Positions 10,332 to 20,670 of a stretch of DNA of 64,000 bases are shown piece by piece. Each line of letters begins with the position of its first letter. Within the stretch, counting starts at the first letter, position 1. The DNA is from Pantoea anthophila. GTDB taxonomy: Bacteria > Pseudomonadota > Gammaproteobacteria > Enterobacterales > Enterobacteriaceae. Where the stretch lies: positions 16,099 to 80,098 of the forward strand of contig NZ_VHIZ01000026.1 in the NCBI RefSeq assembly GCF_006494375.1, in the 5' to 3' direction. Made by a program: the position numbers and the translations under genes. A model generated the notes under the pieces. That model was not told where the DNA came from. It searched no databases and saw nothing but the letters and a program-made list of their open reading frames with translations.

Positions 10332-11153
10332 GTGACACTGCGTATTGGCCTGCCCCAGTGGCAGCACTCACACTGGAAACGCTGGGGCATTGAAAGCCTG
10401 GCGGACTATGCCCGCTATTTCCATTGTGTGGAGGGAAACACCACGCTGTATGCGCTGCCGAATGCCGAAACGGTGATGCGCTGGCGCGACATGACGCATG
10501 AGGCATTTCGCTTCTGCTTTAAGTTTCCCAACACCATCAGCCATCAGGCGGCGCTGCAGCACAGCGACGATCTGCTGACCGATTTTCTGCGCCTGATGGA
10601 GCCGCTGGCCGATCGCATCGGTCAGTACTGGCTGCAGCTGCCGGCCAGCTTCTCCCCGCCGCAGCTCGATGACCTGTGGCGTTTTCTCGACAGCCTGCCA
10701 CGCCGTTTTCACTACGGGGTGGAGGTGCGCCATCCTGCGTTCTTTGCCAAAGGCGAGGCGGAGCGGGCGCTGAACCGCGGCCTGCTGGCACGCGGCATCA
10801 ATCGCGTGATGCTCGACAGCCGTCCGGTGCATGCTTCCACGTCACAGAGTCCGGCCGCGCTGGCCGCCCGCGCGCAGAAGCCGCGGGTGCCGCCCCACGC
10901 GCTGCGCACCGGTTCACAGCCAATGGTGCGCTTTATCGGCAGCGACAGCGTGGAAGAGAGCGTGCCGCTGTTTCAGATCTGGCGCAGCAAACTGGCCGAG
11001 TGGCAGCAGCAGGGTGACGCCATGCTGTTTCTGCACACGCCCGATATGGGCCAGGTTTTTCCACTGGTGCAGGCGCTGTGGCCGCAGCTGCAACAGATCG
11101 ATCCGGCCATCGGTGACGGGCCAGACTGGCCGCAGCAGGCATCACTGTTTTAA
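10332..11153 (+). CDS. yecE: DUF72 family protein YecE
   Basis: 273 residues, clearly homologous to E. coli YecE (272), a TIM-barrel-like DUF72 protein of unknown function. Conserved stretches include RIGLPQWQHSHW, VEGNTTLYALP, FCFKFPNTISHQAAL and FLHTPD. The start is GTG with GAGGAG upstream. In E. coli yecD lies between aspS and yecE; here it is missing and yecE directly follows the aspS promoter region. Confidence 0.93.
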   Translation: MTLRIGLPQWQHSHWKRWGIESLADYARYFHCVEGNTTLYALPNAETVMRWRDMTHEAFRFCFKFPNTISHQAALQHSDDLLTDFLRLMEPLADRIGQYWLQLPASFSPPQLDDLWRFLDSLPRRFHYGVEVRHPAFFAKGEAERALNRGLLARGINRVMLDSRPVHASTSQSPAALAARAQKPRVPPHALRTGSQPMVRFIGSDSVEESVPLFQIWRSKLAEWQQQGDAMLFLHTPDMGQVFPLVQALWPQLQQIDPAIGDGPDWPQQASLF

Positions 11154-11223
11154 ACGCCATACGGGACAGCGTGCCGAACGCTGGATAGAATAGCCCCTCT
11201 TCTGAATGCGTACCGGAGTGACA

Positions 11224-11619
11224 ATGATAAGCGCGTTATACGTGGTACTGGGTGCCTTACTGATCATGAAATTCACGCTGGACGTCGTGCGTTTCCGCCG
11301 TTTTTATCGCGTGGCGTATGGCGACGGCGGCTATCACGACCTGAAAATGGCGATTCGCATTCACGGTAACGCCATTGAAACCATTCCCCTGGCGCTGCTG
11401 CTGCTGGTCGTGATGGAGATGAACGGCGCCGATATCTGGATGGTGCACCTCACCGCACTGCTGTTTTTCATCGGCCGCTTTCTGCACGCCTGGGGATTAC
11501 GCAACAGCGCAATGACCGGTCGCAAATATGGCATGATGCTGACGCTGTTTTCCCTCTGCGGCATGGTTATTTTTAACCTGATCTATCTACCCTGGGATCT
11601 GGTGCTGTCGCTCCATTAA
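11224..11619 (+). CDS. yecN: MAPEG family inner-membrane protein YecN
   Basis: 131 residues, the same length as E. coli YecN, a membrane-associated eicosanoid/glutathione metabolism (MAPEG) family protein. About four membrane spans; the family segment RIHGNAIETIP is at ~42-52. The ATG at 11224 follows a GGAG ribosome site and matches the E. coli N-terminus MVSALYAVLSALL. Physiological role unknown. Confidence 0.92.
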   Translation: MISALYVVLGALLIMKFTLDVVRFRRFYRVAYGDGGYHDLKMAIRIHGNAIETIPLALLLLVVMEMNGADIWMVHLTALLFFIGRFLHAWGLRNSAMTGRKYGMMLTLFSLCGMVIFNLIYLPWDLVLSLH

Positions 11620-11634
11620 GCGGGGCGGGGTTAA

Positions 11635-13394
<1,760 letters not shown>

Positions 13395-13398
13395 CGTC

Positions 13399-14022
13399 TC
13401 AGCGGCGGGACAAGGCCAGTTTCGCCGCAAATCCAATAAACACGCAGCCGGTCAAACGATCCATCACCTTCAGCACCGCAGGTTTTTGCAGATGACCGGC
13501 GAAAAAGTGGCTGCCGCCAATCAGCACCGCATTCCAGACCAGCCCCAGCAGCATGTGAGCCAGCGCCATCAGGCTGCACCAGAGCGCCACTGACGCTCCG
13601 GCCGGAATGAACTGAGGCAGAAAGGTGACGTAAAAGACCCCCACTTTCGGATTCAGCAGGTTGCCCATCAATCCCCGACTGAAGCAGGCCAGATAGCCCT
13701 GCTGCCGAACCGCGGGCTGAGCTACAGCAGGCGACTGCTGGCGCGGGGTGACCAGCAACCTGACGCCGAGATAGCAGAGCCAGGCCGCGCCGAGCCATTT
13801 CAGCAGGTTATAGGCGATCTCAGACGCCATCAGCAGCGCCCCCAGCCCCAGCCCGACGGCGATCCCCCAGAGCAGACAACCCAGCGTCACACCCAGCGCT
13901 GTCGCCCAGGCGCGCTGCCAGCCCTGCGCGATGGCCGTTCGCAGCACCAGCGCGGTGTCAAACCCAGGCGTGATCGTCAGAATGGTTATCGCAAACAGAA
14001 ATGAAAAGAGCGTGGCGCTCAT
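13399..14022 (-). CDS. LysE/RhtB-family amino-acid exporter
   Basis: 207 residues with about six membrane spans. The N-terminal ITPGFDTALVLRTAIAQGWQRAWATALG is the LysE/RhtB signature (TPGP-like loop then G-rich segment). Such proteins export amino acids or related metabolites; the substrate cannot be told from sequence. The ATG at 14022 was chosen because the first membrane span begins there; an upstream in-frame ATG adds 26 unconserved residues. Not in the E. coli gene order; first gene of an accessory stretch. Confidence 0.85.
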   Translation of the reverse strand: MSATLFSFLFAITILTITPGFDTALVLRTAIAQGWQRAWATALGVTLGCLLWGIAVGLGLGALLMASEIAYNLLKWLGAAWLCYLGVRLLVTPRQQSPAVAQPAVRQQGYLACFSRGLMGNLLNPKVGVFYVTFLPQFIPAGASVALWCSLMALAHMLLGLVWNAVLIGGSHFFAGHLQKPAVLKVMDRLTGCVFIGFAAKLALSRR

Positions 14023-14167
14023 GATAATTCTCCATTGTTTCTTCCGGTTAGGGGTGTTCAGGCAGCTTAACAGCCCTGACAGCGTAATGTGCGGGATCAC
14101 CTGCCACCCCGGGCGGATTGTGCCAGGCTGGATCGGGTCGGGCTATTCATATTAAGGAGACGTGATT

Positions 14168-15265
14168 ATGAGTAAATTTATTTTTTCATCACCCCGTAAA
14201 TATGTGCAGGGCGCAGGTGTACTGGACGAGCTGGGAACGTTGCTGACTGAACTGGGCGATCAGGCTTTTCTGGTGGCGGATGAGGTTGTCTGGAAACTGA
14301 TTGGTGAACGGACGCAACAGACGTTGCAGTCCGCGGGAGTGAAATTCAGCTGGCAGCAATTTAACGGCGAGGCCTCCAGCAATGAGATCACCCGTCTCAG
14401 TGCGCTGGCGAAGCGCCAGGGTTGTAACGTGATTGTCGGGCTGGGCGGCGGCAAAACGCTGGACACGGTTAAGGCAGTGGCGGACGAACTTCAGCAGCCG
14501 GTAGCCATCGTGCCGACCATTGCCTCTACCGATGCCCCCTGCAGCGCCCTGTCGGTCATCTACTCTGACAGTGGTGTCTTTGAGAGCTATCGCTTCTACA
14601 GCAAAAACCCTGATTTGGTGCTGGTGGATACGGCTGTCTGCGCCAGTGCGCCTGCGCGACTCTTTGCCTCTGGCATTGCCGATGGGCTGGCCACCTGGGT
14701 TGAAGCGCAGGCCGTGGCGCGTTCCCATGCGAAATCCATGGTCAACGGCGATCCGACCCTTGCCGGACTGGCGATTGCCCGTGCCTGCGAAGAAACACTG
14801 CTCAAGTGGGGTTACAGCGCCTATATCGCCGTGAGCGAAAAACGGGTCACGCCCGCCGTGGAAGCGGTGGTTGAGGCGAATACGCTGCTCTCAGGCCTGG
14901 GCTTTGAAAACGGCGGGCTGGCAGCCGCTCACGCCATTCACAATGGTTTTACCGCCATTGATGGTGACATTCATCATCTGACCCACGGCGAAAAAGTTGC
15001 CTATGGCACACTGACGCAGATGGTGCTGGAGCAGCGTCCGGACGAGGAAATTGCGCGCTACATCCGTTTCTATCGCTCTATCAACATGCCGACCACGCTC
15101 CGCGAGATGCATCTTGAAAATGAAAGCTGGGAGAATCTGGTGAAAGTGGGCGCTCTGGCCAACAGTGAGGGGGATACGCTGAAAAACCTGAATCCTCATC
15201 TGTCACCTGAAGATATTGCCAACGCCCTGCTGGCGCTGGATGCCTTTAGTCAGACAGTGAAATAA
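14168..15265 (+). CDS. gldA: Glycerol dehydrogenase GldA
   Basis: NAD-dependent iron/zinc alcohol dehydrogenase that oxidises glycerol to dihydroxyacetone; 365 residues (E. coli 367). Visible are the NAD motif LGGGKTLDTVKA, the conserved PTIASTDAPCSALSVIY, and metal ligands in ASGIADGLATW (Asp), AAHAIHNG (His) and HLTHGEKVAYG (His). The ATG at 14168 lies ~8 nt after AAGGAG; an in-frame GTG two codons earlier is possible. It is transcribed away from the LysE-type gene. Confidence 0.9.
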   Translation: MSKFIFSSPRKYVQGAGVLDELGTLLTELGDQAFLVADEVVWKLIGERTQQTLQSAGVKFSWQQFNGEASSNEITRLSALAKRQGCNVIVGLGGGKTLDTVKAVADELQQPVAIVPTIASTDAPCSALSVIYSDSGVFESYRFYSKNPDLVLVDTAVCASAPARLFASGIADGLATWVEAQAVARSHAKSMVNGDPTLAGLAIARACEETLLKWGYSAYIAVSEKRVTPAVEAVVEANTLLSGLGFENGGLAAAHAIHNGFTAIDGDIHHLTHGEKVAYGTLTQMVLEQRPDEEIARYIRFYRSINMPTTLREMHLENESWENLVKVGALANSEGDTLKNLNPHLSPEDIANALLALDAFSQTVK

Positions 15266-15271
15266 GCCGCC

Positions 15272-15297
15272 AACGGGCGATGATCCGATCGCCCGTT
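15272..15297. terminator. Hairpin between gldA and the convergent YnfC-like gene
   Basis: A perfect 10-bp inverted repeat (AACGGGCGAT / ATCGCCCGTT) with a 6-nt loop just after the gldA stop. No long T tract follows on either strand, so it is a likely bidirectional 3' end rather than a textbook terminator. Confidence 0.6.
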
Positions 15298-16144
15298 ACT
15301 CCTCCGCCGCAGGCTGATCCCAGTACTCATATTTATAGGCAGAACTGAGGTGGCGTTCGATGGTGCCGCGCGTGAAGATTTCGGTCTCATGCAGGTAGCT
15401 CAGGGTGCAGTTACCGACCTCATCCCATGACTGGCACTCGTCCACCGAGCGGATCGTGCTTAGCGGCGTGCTGGCCGTGCCGTTCAGACGCACTTCACGC
15501 CATTGCGGATCGTAGGTGTAGTTGTCCGTGCTGCGGGCGGAAGTGGTGCGTGTCACCAGTCCCTTTGGATTCCAGTGATAGTGAAACTCGCCGTTGGTCG
15601 TCGGGTCGCTGCCGCGCGCCACGCTCTTCTCCAGGCGCAACTGGTGATCATAGCGATAGGTCGTGTCGGTAAAACCGCTTTTTCCCATGCTGATAAATTT
15701 ATCAGAGGCGCTGGTGATATTGCCATGCTCCCCTTTTTGCCAGTTGATCGTCCCCTGTCGGTTGTCGACCACGACTTCTTTGCCCTCTTTCAGCACTTTC
15801 ACCATCCAGGCATATTCCGCCACCCAGCCGCCCTGCACTCTGGCAATGTGCTGCTCCATACTGAGGATAACGTTGCGCTCATTTTTGTCATAGCTGACGT
15901 CAGCCACGGTCAGATCGCCGCAGGCGTCAAACTGGCCCAGCACCCGCTTTTGAGAATTCACATCCTTACCAAATTCCCCTGCAATCACCTGCTTTACCGC
16001 GCCTTTGGCATTGCCGCCGAGCAGAATCAGGTTATTGCTGTTGGTGATGGTTGTGCTCTGCGGACGGCATGCGCTGGCCGCCACGCTGTCACTGCACAGC
16101 GCAGTCAGCAACAGGATGAGAGCGGCACTCTGATTGCGATTCAT
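15296..16144 (-). CDS. YnfC-like (UPF0257) secreted protein
   Basis: 282 residues from the ATG at 16144, with an N-terminal signal (MNRNQSAALILLLTALCSDS) then ASAC, so it is exported and may be a lipoprotein. It resembles E. coli YnfC from memory: TYRYDHQLRLEKSV is like YRYDDQGYPLGKT, and the C-terminal SVDECQSWDEVGNCTLSY matches a Cys-x-Tyr-Asp...Cys pattern. Two YD-like segments (YRYDHQ, NYTYDPQ) alternate with short strands, as in beta-rich repeats. Function is unknown. The YnfC link is an inference from remembered sequence, so the symbol is left blank. Confidence 0.6.
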   Translation of the reverse strand: MNRNQSAALILLLTALCSDSVAASACRPQSTTITNSNNLILLGGNAKGAVKQVIAGEFGKDVNSQKRVLGQFDACGDLTVADVSYDKNERNVILSMEQHIARVQGGWVAEYAWMVKVLKEGKEVVVDNRQGTINWQKGEHGNITSASDKFISMGKSGFTDTTYRYDHQLRLEKSVARGSDPTTNGEFHYHWNPKGLVTRTTSARSTDNYTYDPQWREVRLNGTASTPLSTIRSVDECQSWDEVGNCTLSYLHETEIFTRGTIERHLSSAYKYEYWDQPAAEE

Positions 16145-16671
16145 AGGGTCAGTTCCGGGCAACGTTGCTGTAAGTGTAAACCCTGCCGTGAAAAACAGCG
16201 GCAACCGGTGACGAATTGAAGCTGCCGCCCGGAGTTATGCCTCAAGCGGTGCGGTGATGTAAGCGTAACGGATAGCGCGGCGGTTTGCGTGGCTCTCTGC
16301 GGTAAAAGTCCCGGATGGCAGTGAATAATTTATCTGAACGACGGCTGCGCATTGTGCGGGTGGTCTACCCGGCTGATCGGCTGTAAGGGATATGAAAACA
16401 CGCTGATGCGGCGGCACGTATTTTCCTCGTCCGGATTCAGCAGGGAAAGCGAGGGAGCCATTCCGTATCAAGCTGGATAGCAAGTATTGGGCTGAAATCC
16501 GTCAGACAGTTATTTTCAGGCTGTCGCTAGAATGGCCTCTGGCAGGGCTCAACACTTTTGCGTTGCTTAATGGAATTATTTATATTTACTCCAGCTTTTT
16601 ATCCATACCGGTACTGCCGTCTGTCTGTATTACTCATCATGTCGGGTTTATAACGAACGGAGAAAGGAATC
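16145..16671. other. Intergenic DNA with one doubtful minus-strand ORF
   Basis: About 530 bp. A minus-strand frame at 16235-16483 would encode 82 residues ending SHANRRAIRYAYITAPLEA, without a clear ribosome site; I cannot assign it. The remainder (16484-16671) is AT-rich and leads into the small peptide gene at 16672. Confidence 0.3.
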
Positions 16672-16814
16672 ATGGCGCGTAATATTGCCCCCGGATATTG
16701 TGTTGTGAATACTTCTGGTGCCGGGTGGTTGCCTGTGCTGCAGTGGGTTCGCTAGTCGGCGGGGCCGCTGCAAGTGCAGCAAACGATTATTTTATGGATA
16801 TGTGGTTAAAATAA
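16672..16814 (+). pseudogene. Frameshifted small Gly/Ala-rich peptide gene, bacteriocin-like (candidate)
   Basis: From the ATG at 16672 (ribosome site GGAGAAAGGA) the frame reads MARNIAPGYCVVNTSGAG and then stops at 16753 after an unrelated tail. The neighbouring frame continues from the same point as VVACAAVGSLVGGAAASAAN followed by DYFMDMWLK, stopping at 16812. One extra G in the GGG run at 16723-16725 would join them into a ~48-residue peptide with a hydrophobic, small-residue C-terminal half resembling class II microcins. Its stop is one base from the start of the next gene, so the second frame was probably translated. No classical double-glycine leader is obvious. It could instead be a real shift, a sequencing error or chance. 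Confidence 0.4.
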
Positions 16815-16815
16815 T

Positions 16816-17220
16816 ATGGAAAATAGGCTTTTTTATCTCGCTATGGGCTGTGCCCTTGTGCCTTTCTTTATTACCATTATACAGTTCGTGATCTTTTCCA
16901 TTAACAAAGAGAAATATGAATCTTTGTTATCTTTTTACCATGATGCCAGGTTTGAATTACCACCCCTTTACAGGTTTTATGGGTCTATGGGTTTTTTGGG
17001 GTCGTTTGGCATGTCCTATTTCTTCTCAAGACTCAGAAAAGGAAAAAAGGTCATTTTTCAGCCCAGACAACACGTTGCTATTACCGAGCATCTGAAAGGC
17101 ATGAACTACAACCTCACTGTATGGATTGATAATTACTATTACCTTTCACTTTCATCGCTGTTTTTGTATGCCGTTTTTTTAATAATTTCTTTAGTGAAAG
17201 CTATCATCACACAATTTTGA
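16816..17220 (+). CDS. Small membrane protein, candidate immunity partner
   Basis: 134 residues, not recognised. Predicted spans at ~5-28 (FYLAMGCALVPFFITIIQFV) and ~108-130 (LSLSSLFLYAVFLIISLVKA), with a possible re-entrant middle segment (~54-68) and a basic loop (RLRKGKKVIFQPRQH). Base composition is much richer in A and T than the flanking genes, suggesting transfer. It begins one base after the stop of the upstream Gly/Ala-rich frame (TAA-T-ATG), so the two look translationally coupled. A hydrophobic small protein after a small peptide gene is the layout of bacteriocin immunity genes; that role is inference only. Confidence 0.55.
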   Translation: MENRLFYLAMGCALVPFFITIIQFVIFSINKEKYESLLSFYHDARFELPPLYRFYGSMGFLGSFGMSYFFSRLRKGKKVIFQPRQHVAITEHLKGMNYNLTVWIDNYYYLSLSSLFLYAVFLIISLVKAIITQF

Positions 17221-17392
17221 AACCCGCCTTTATCAGACGCAAAGAGAGCCAGAAATTCGTACGCGTAATACATAGTCCTGGCCTTACTTGTACAGACTAT
17301 TCAGTCAGAGACAGGTAGTGCGTTTTAAAGAAACCTCAGGCTTTTACAAAACCTGAGCCGACGCTGATTTGATCCTGAACCTTAATTTCAGA

Positions 17393-17424
17393 CAAAAAGA
17401 ACCCCAGCAAGCATACTGGGGTTT
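17393..17424 (-). terminator. Terminator downstream of cutC
   Basis: AACCCCAG / CTGGGGTT stem with an 8-nt loop, followed on the minus strand by TTCTTTTT, about 60 bases past the cutC stop. Confidence 0.75.
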
Positions 17425-17482
17425 GGTACTTGCAAACACCACGTCAATGATCGGCGTGCTGCGCGGCAAAATCTGTTGTAGC

Positions 17483-18235
17483 TCAGGCGACCCGGACGCT
17501 GCTCATCTGCATCACGCTTTTCATCGCCTCAACCACATCGCCGTCGACGCAGTAGCGGCTGAACTCGTCGGTTTCGGCTTCTGAACACATGGAAACACCC
17601 GCTTTGCGGTAGCGCATCGGCGAGGCCATCAGGCGACTGGCCGAGCTGTGAACTTCGCGAATGCCCATATCGAGAAACTTTTGCAGGTTGCTGAGACGTA
17701 CCCCGGCACCCGCCATAATAGTAGGACCCGTGCTGGTCTCATTAAGTTCCCGGAGTAATGCAATTCCGTTTTCGGCGCTCTGCTGCTGCCCGGAGGTCAG
17801 AATCCGTGCCACCCCCAGATCGGTTAATGTTTCCAGGGCGCGCTTAGGGCTGTGACAGAGATCGAAGGCCCGATGAAAGGTGACGCTCAGGCCATCACAC
17901 AGCGCCATAATCTGACGCATCTGCCCCTGATGGATGTGGGCATCTTCATCCAGCATACCAATCACCAGCCCCGGGAAACCGAGTTCACGGATCAGCGTCA
18001 CGTCCGATTTCATCGCTTCAAATTCACGTGCGGTGTAACAAAAATCGCCACCGCGTGGCCGGACAATAGGATGAACCGGAATCGATACCGCCTGACGGGC
18101 CGCCTTCAGCATCCCCGCAGACGGGGTCAGACCGCCTTCGCGCGGGGCGGCACAGAGTTCAACCCGATCGGCACCCGCCTGTTGTGCGGTCACGGCGCAG
18201 TCCACGCCATAGCAGCAAATTTCCAGTGTGGTCAT
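17483..18235 (-). CDS. cutC: CutC family protein (copper homeostasis)
   Basis: 250 residues (E. coli 248), TIM-barrel CutC family, historically tied to copper tolerance; the biochemical activity is unsettled. Conserved segments: [73 protein letters not shown] and EVHSSASR. The ATG at 18235 follows AAGGAGAAGA and matches the family start; the upstream in-frame extension of 32 codons is unconserved. The PatB-like gene is divergent. Confidence 0.95.
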   Translation of the reverse strand: MTTLEICCYGVDCAVTAQQAGADRVELCAAPREGGLTPSAGMLKAARQAVSIPVHPIVRPRGGDFCYTAREFEAMKSDVTLIRELGFPGLVIGMLDEDAHIHQGQMRQIMALCDGLSVTFHRAFDLCHSPKRALETLTDLGVARILTSGQQQSAENGIALLRELNETSTGPTIMAGAGVRLSNLQKFLDMGIREVHSSASRLMASPMRYRKAGVSMCSEAETDEFSRYCVDGDVVEAMKSVMQMSSVRVA

Positions 18236-18320
18236 TCTCTTCTCCTTTACATGACTCTGGTTCAAGGCAGATTCATCAGTTAGTCTGGCTGCTGGAATGA
18301 GTTTACCGGGAAAGTTAACT

Positions 18321-19466
18321 ATGGCATTCAATTTTGACCAACGGATAGACCGCCGTCACAGCGATAGTCTCAAATGGAACAAATATGCGGACCAGGACAT
18401 TCTGCCGTTGTGGGTCGCGGATACCGATTTCCGATCGCCGGATTGCATCATCAACGCGATAAAAGCCCGTGCCGAACATGGGATTTTTGGTTACGGCGAC
18501 ACGCCCGTTGAGTTTATCGACAGCGCGATCGCCTGGCTTGCCTCACGCTATCAGTGGCACGTAAATCCGGAGTGGATTGTGGTACTGCCCGGCGTGGTGA
18601 GCGGGCTGAACCTGGCTGTCCGTGCCTTTACGGCCTCAGACGAACGCACGATAGCGCCGACCCCGATTTATCCCCCGTTTCGCGGGGCGTCAAAGCTGGC
18701 GGAGCGTGCTCAGCTGAATCTGCCGCTGACCCTGAGCGCGGGACGCTGGCTGCTGGATATGACGGCAGCTGAGGGTGAGATGACGGGCAGCGAGCGGCTG
18801 CTAATGCTCTGCAATCCGCAGAATCCGGGCGGCACCGTCTATCGCCGGGATGAACTGCTGGCGCAGCTCGCCTTTGCGCAGAAGCACGATTTGGTTGTTT
18901 GCTCTGACGAGATCCACAGCGATCTGCTGCTGGAGCCGGGTGTTCAGCACATCCCGTTTGCCAGCCTGAGCGAAGACGCCGCGCAGCGCAGCGTAACCCT
19001 GATGTCGCCGTCCAAAACCTTTAATATTGCCGGGCTTGGCGCATCCATCGCCATTATTCCGAACCCCGAACTGCGCGCGCGTTTTACGCGGTTGCGGCGC
19101 GGCATTGTGCCTGACGTTGATATTCTGGCGATTACGGCAGCGGCGGCGGCGTGGCGCGAGGGTGAATCCTGGCTGGAAGCGCAGAACCTCTACCTGCGCA
19201 GCAACCGCGACTGGCTGGTGTCGCAGGTCAATAAAATGACCGGTCTGTCACTCGCCGCGCCGGAAGCCACCTACCTGGCCTGGATCGACGCCAGTGAACT
19301 GGGCGTCGCCAGCCCGGCGCTCTACTTCGAAAAACACGGTCTGGGCTTAACCGCAGGCCGGGAATTTGGCAATGACCAGTTTGTCCGGCTCAATTTCGGC
19401 TGCACGCGCGCGCTGCTTGACGAGGCGGTCGCCCGCCTGAAACGCGCGGTCGCCGCCCGGATTTAG
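18321..19466 (+). CDS. PatB/MalY-type cystathionine beta-lyase (PLP enzyme)
   Basis: 381 residues, fold-type I aminotransferase family. Members cleave C-S bonds (cystathionine to homocysteine, pyruvate and ammonia) and E. coli MalY also modulates MalT. Seen: [52 protein letters not shown] and the PLP lysine in [12 protein letters not shown]. The ATG at 18321 matches the family start; an in-frame ATG at 18297 is also possible. It is divergent from cutC and overlaps the 3' end of yecM by 4 nt. PatB versus MalY cannot be decided from sequence alone. Confidence 0.85.
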   Translation: MAFNFDQRIDRRHSDSLKWNKYADQDILPLWVADTDFRSPDCIINAIKARAEHGIFGYGDTPVEFIDSAIAWLASRYQWHVNPEWIVVLPGVVSGLNLAVRAFTASDERTIAPTPIYPPFRGASKLAERAQLNLPLTLSAGRWLLDMTAAEGEMTGSERLLMLCNPQNPGGTVYRRDELLAQLAFAQKHDLVVCSDEIHSDLLLEPGVQHIPFASLSEDAAQRSVTLMSPSKTFNIAGLGASIAIIPNPELRARFTRLRRGIVPDVDILAITAAAAAWREGESWLEAQNLYLRSNRDWLVSQVNKMTGLSLAAPEATYLAWIDASELGVASPALYFEKHGLGLTAGREFGNDQFVRLNFGCTRALLDEAVARLKRAVAARI

Positions 19467-20023
19467 TTTTGCTCGCTGGCGACAATCTCTTCCAGTCGCC
19501 ACGGATGAAACTTGATTGTCGTCTGTCCATCCGTCACCGCCAGCGTCGGATTGGGCAGGCGCTCATTCTCTCCCTTCGGCGCGCTGGTTTTAAACGAAAT
19601 GCCCGGCTGCGTCAGTGCCGCGTCAGAGAGCAAGGCCATTGCGCGCATGCCCAGCGACTCAGGATCGCCGCGTAACACGACCTCAACGTGTTCCCAGCCT
19701 TCATGGCGATAGCGCTTTTCACCCGGCCACGGCAGTTCCACCACATCAATCTGACACCCTGCCACGATTAAGGGTTGATCGAGCTTAAACAGACAAATCG
19801 GTCGCCCGTTGATGACGGCGGAGGAAAATTCTGTGCCCAGCTGCTGCAGACCCTGCTGCCAGCGTGCCGCCGTGGTGTCCTGATGACAGCGCACCGCAAT
19901 ATGGTCGATTTCGTGATCGCAAAGAGACAAACCCAGGCGCTGCGCAAAGTTTTGCAACGATTCTTCAAAACGCTCTAAATCTGACTTTAAATCATCCAAT
20001 TCTGCCGGAAAAGTATGCTTCAC
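19463..20023 (-). CDS. yecM: YecM family protein (VOC-like fold)
   Basis: 186 residues, clearly homologous to E. coli YecM (~190), a vicinal-oxygen-chelate-like protein of unknown function. Conserved runs: INGRPICLFKL, VVELPWPGEKRY, EGWEHVEVVL, SAPKGENERLPNP and TIKFHPWRLEEIVASEQ. The start is GTG; no better start fits the alignment. It sits upstream of and divergent from argS, as in E. coli. Confidence 0.92.
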   Translation of the reverse strand: MKHTFPAELDDLKSDLERFEESLQNFAQRLGLSLCDHEIDHIAVRCHQDTTAARWQQGLQQLGTEFSSAVINGRPICLFKLDQPLIVAGCQIDVVELPWPGEKRYRHEGWEHVEVVLRGDPESLGMRAMALLSDAALTQPGISFKTSAPKGENERLPNPTLAVTDGQTTIKFHPWRLEEIVASEQN

Positions 20024-20336
20024 AACCCTTATTCCTCTCTCTTTATTTAACTTTTGTGACCAGTCTGCTTTATTGTGCGCCGGGAGTTAAGCGTAATAAA
20101 TGATAAGATTCATCTTATTTGACCGGAAATTTAACGCAAAACCGCATAATAACATCTTTCATTTCGGATTTATCTCCTGTTTAGGACCATGAGTTCCTTG
20201 ATGAAGTTATATTAAATATATGATTAAATTAGACTTCTTTATTACAATAAGATAACTCTCATTTCAACCTCAATCAATTGCAGCCCTCCCTGCCTTCCTA
20301 TAAATTTGACCTAACACAACCAAAAGGAATGGCTCT
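20024..20336. other. AT-rich intergenic region upstream of yecM
   Basis: About 310 bp, strongly AT-rich. It contains the short palindrome ATAAGAT-TC-ATCTTAT (~20104-20119), a possible operator for yecM. No gene seen. Confidence 0.35.
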
Positions 20337-20459
20337 ATGTCTATGCTCATCGTTGTCGCTGTCCTGATCGCACTGATGGGATTTGCAATTTCCCGCCACT
20401 GGAAGGTGCGTGAAGATAAAAGCGTTAAGAACCCCCGCCGTCATCTGAGACGTCGTTAA
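20337..20459 (+). CDS. Small single-span membrane protein (40 aa)
   Basis: A 40-codon frame with a good ribosome site (AAAGGAATGGCTCT before ATG). It reads MSMLIVVAVLIALMGFAISR and then a strongly basic tail ending RRHLRRR. Residues 3-18 form one membrane span; the Arg/Lys-rich tail should be cytoplasmic by the positive-inside rule. The family is not recognised. It lies alone between yecM and argS, in the direction of argS. Confidence 0.65.
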   Translation: MSMLIVVAVLIALMGFAISRHWKVREDKSVKNPRRHLRRR

Positions 20460-20670
20460 TGCCTCCGGGAAACATCTTCTCTGGCTCTGTTTCCCCGCTT
20501 CATCCAGCTACTGACGCCCACTGACATTTCACGTATACTTTCCCCCTCATTTTTTTCCGTTTTGTCTGCCTCATCCGTTTCTGCCCGTCCGTGACGCGAT
20601 GCTGTCAGGCAAGATGATGACAGTCCGGCTTAGCAGGCTCGGGCGTTGTTCAGCTTATGAAGGTAACTCG

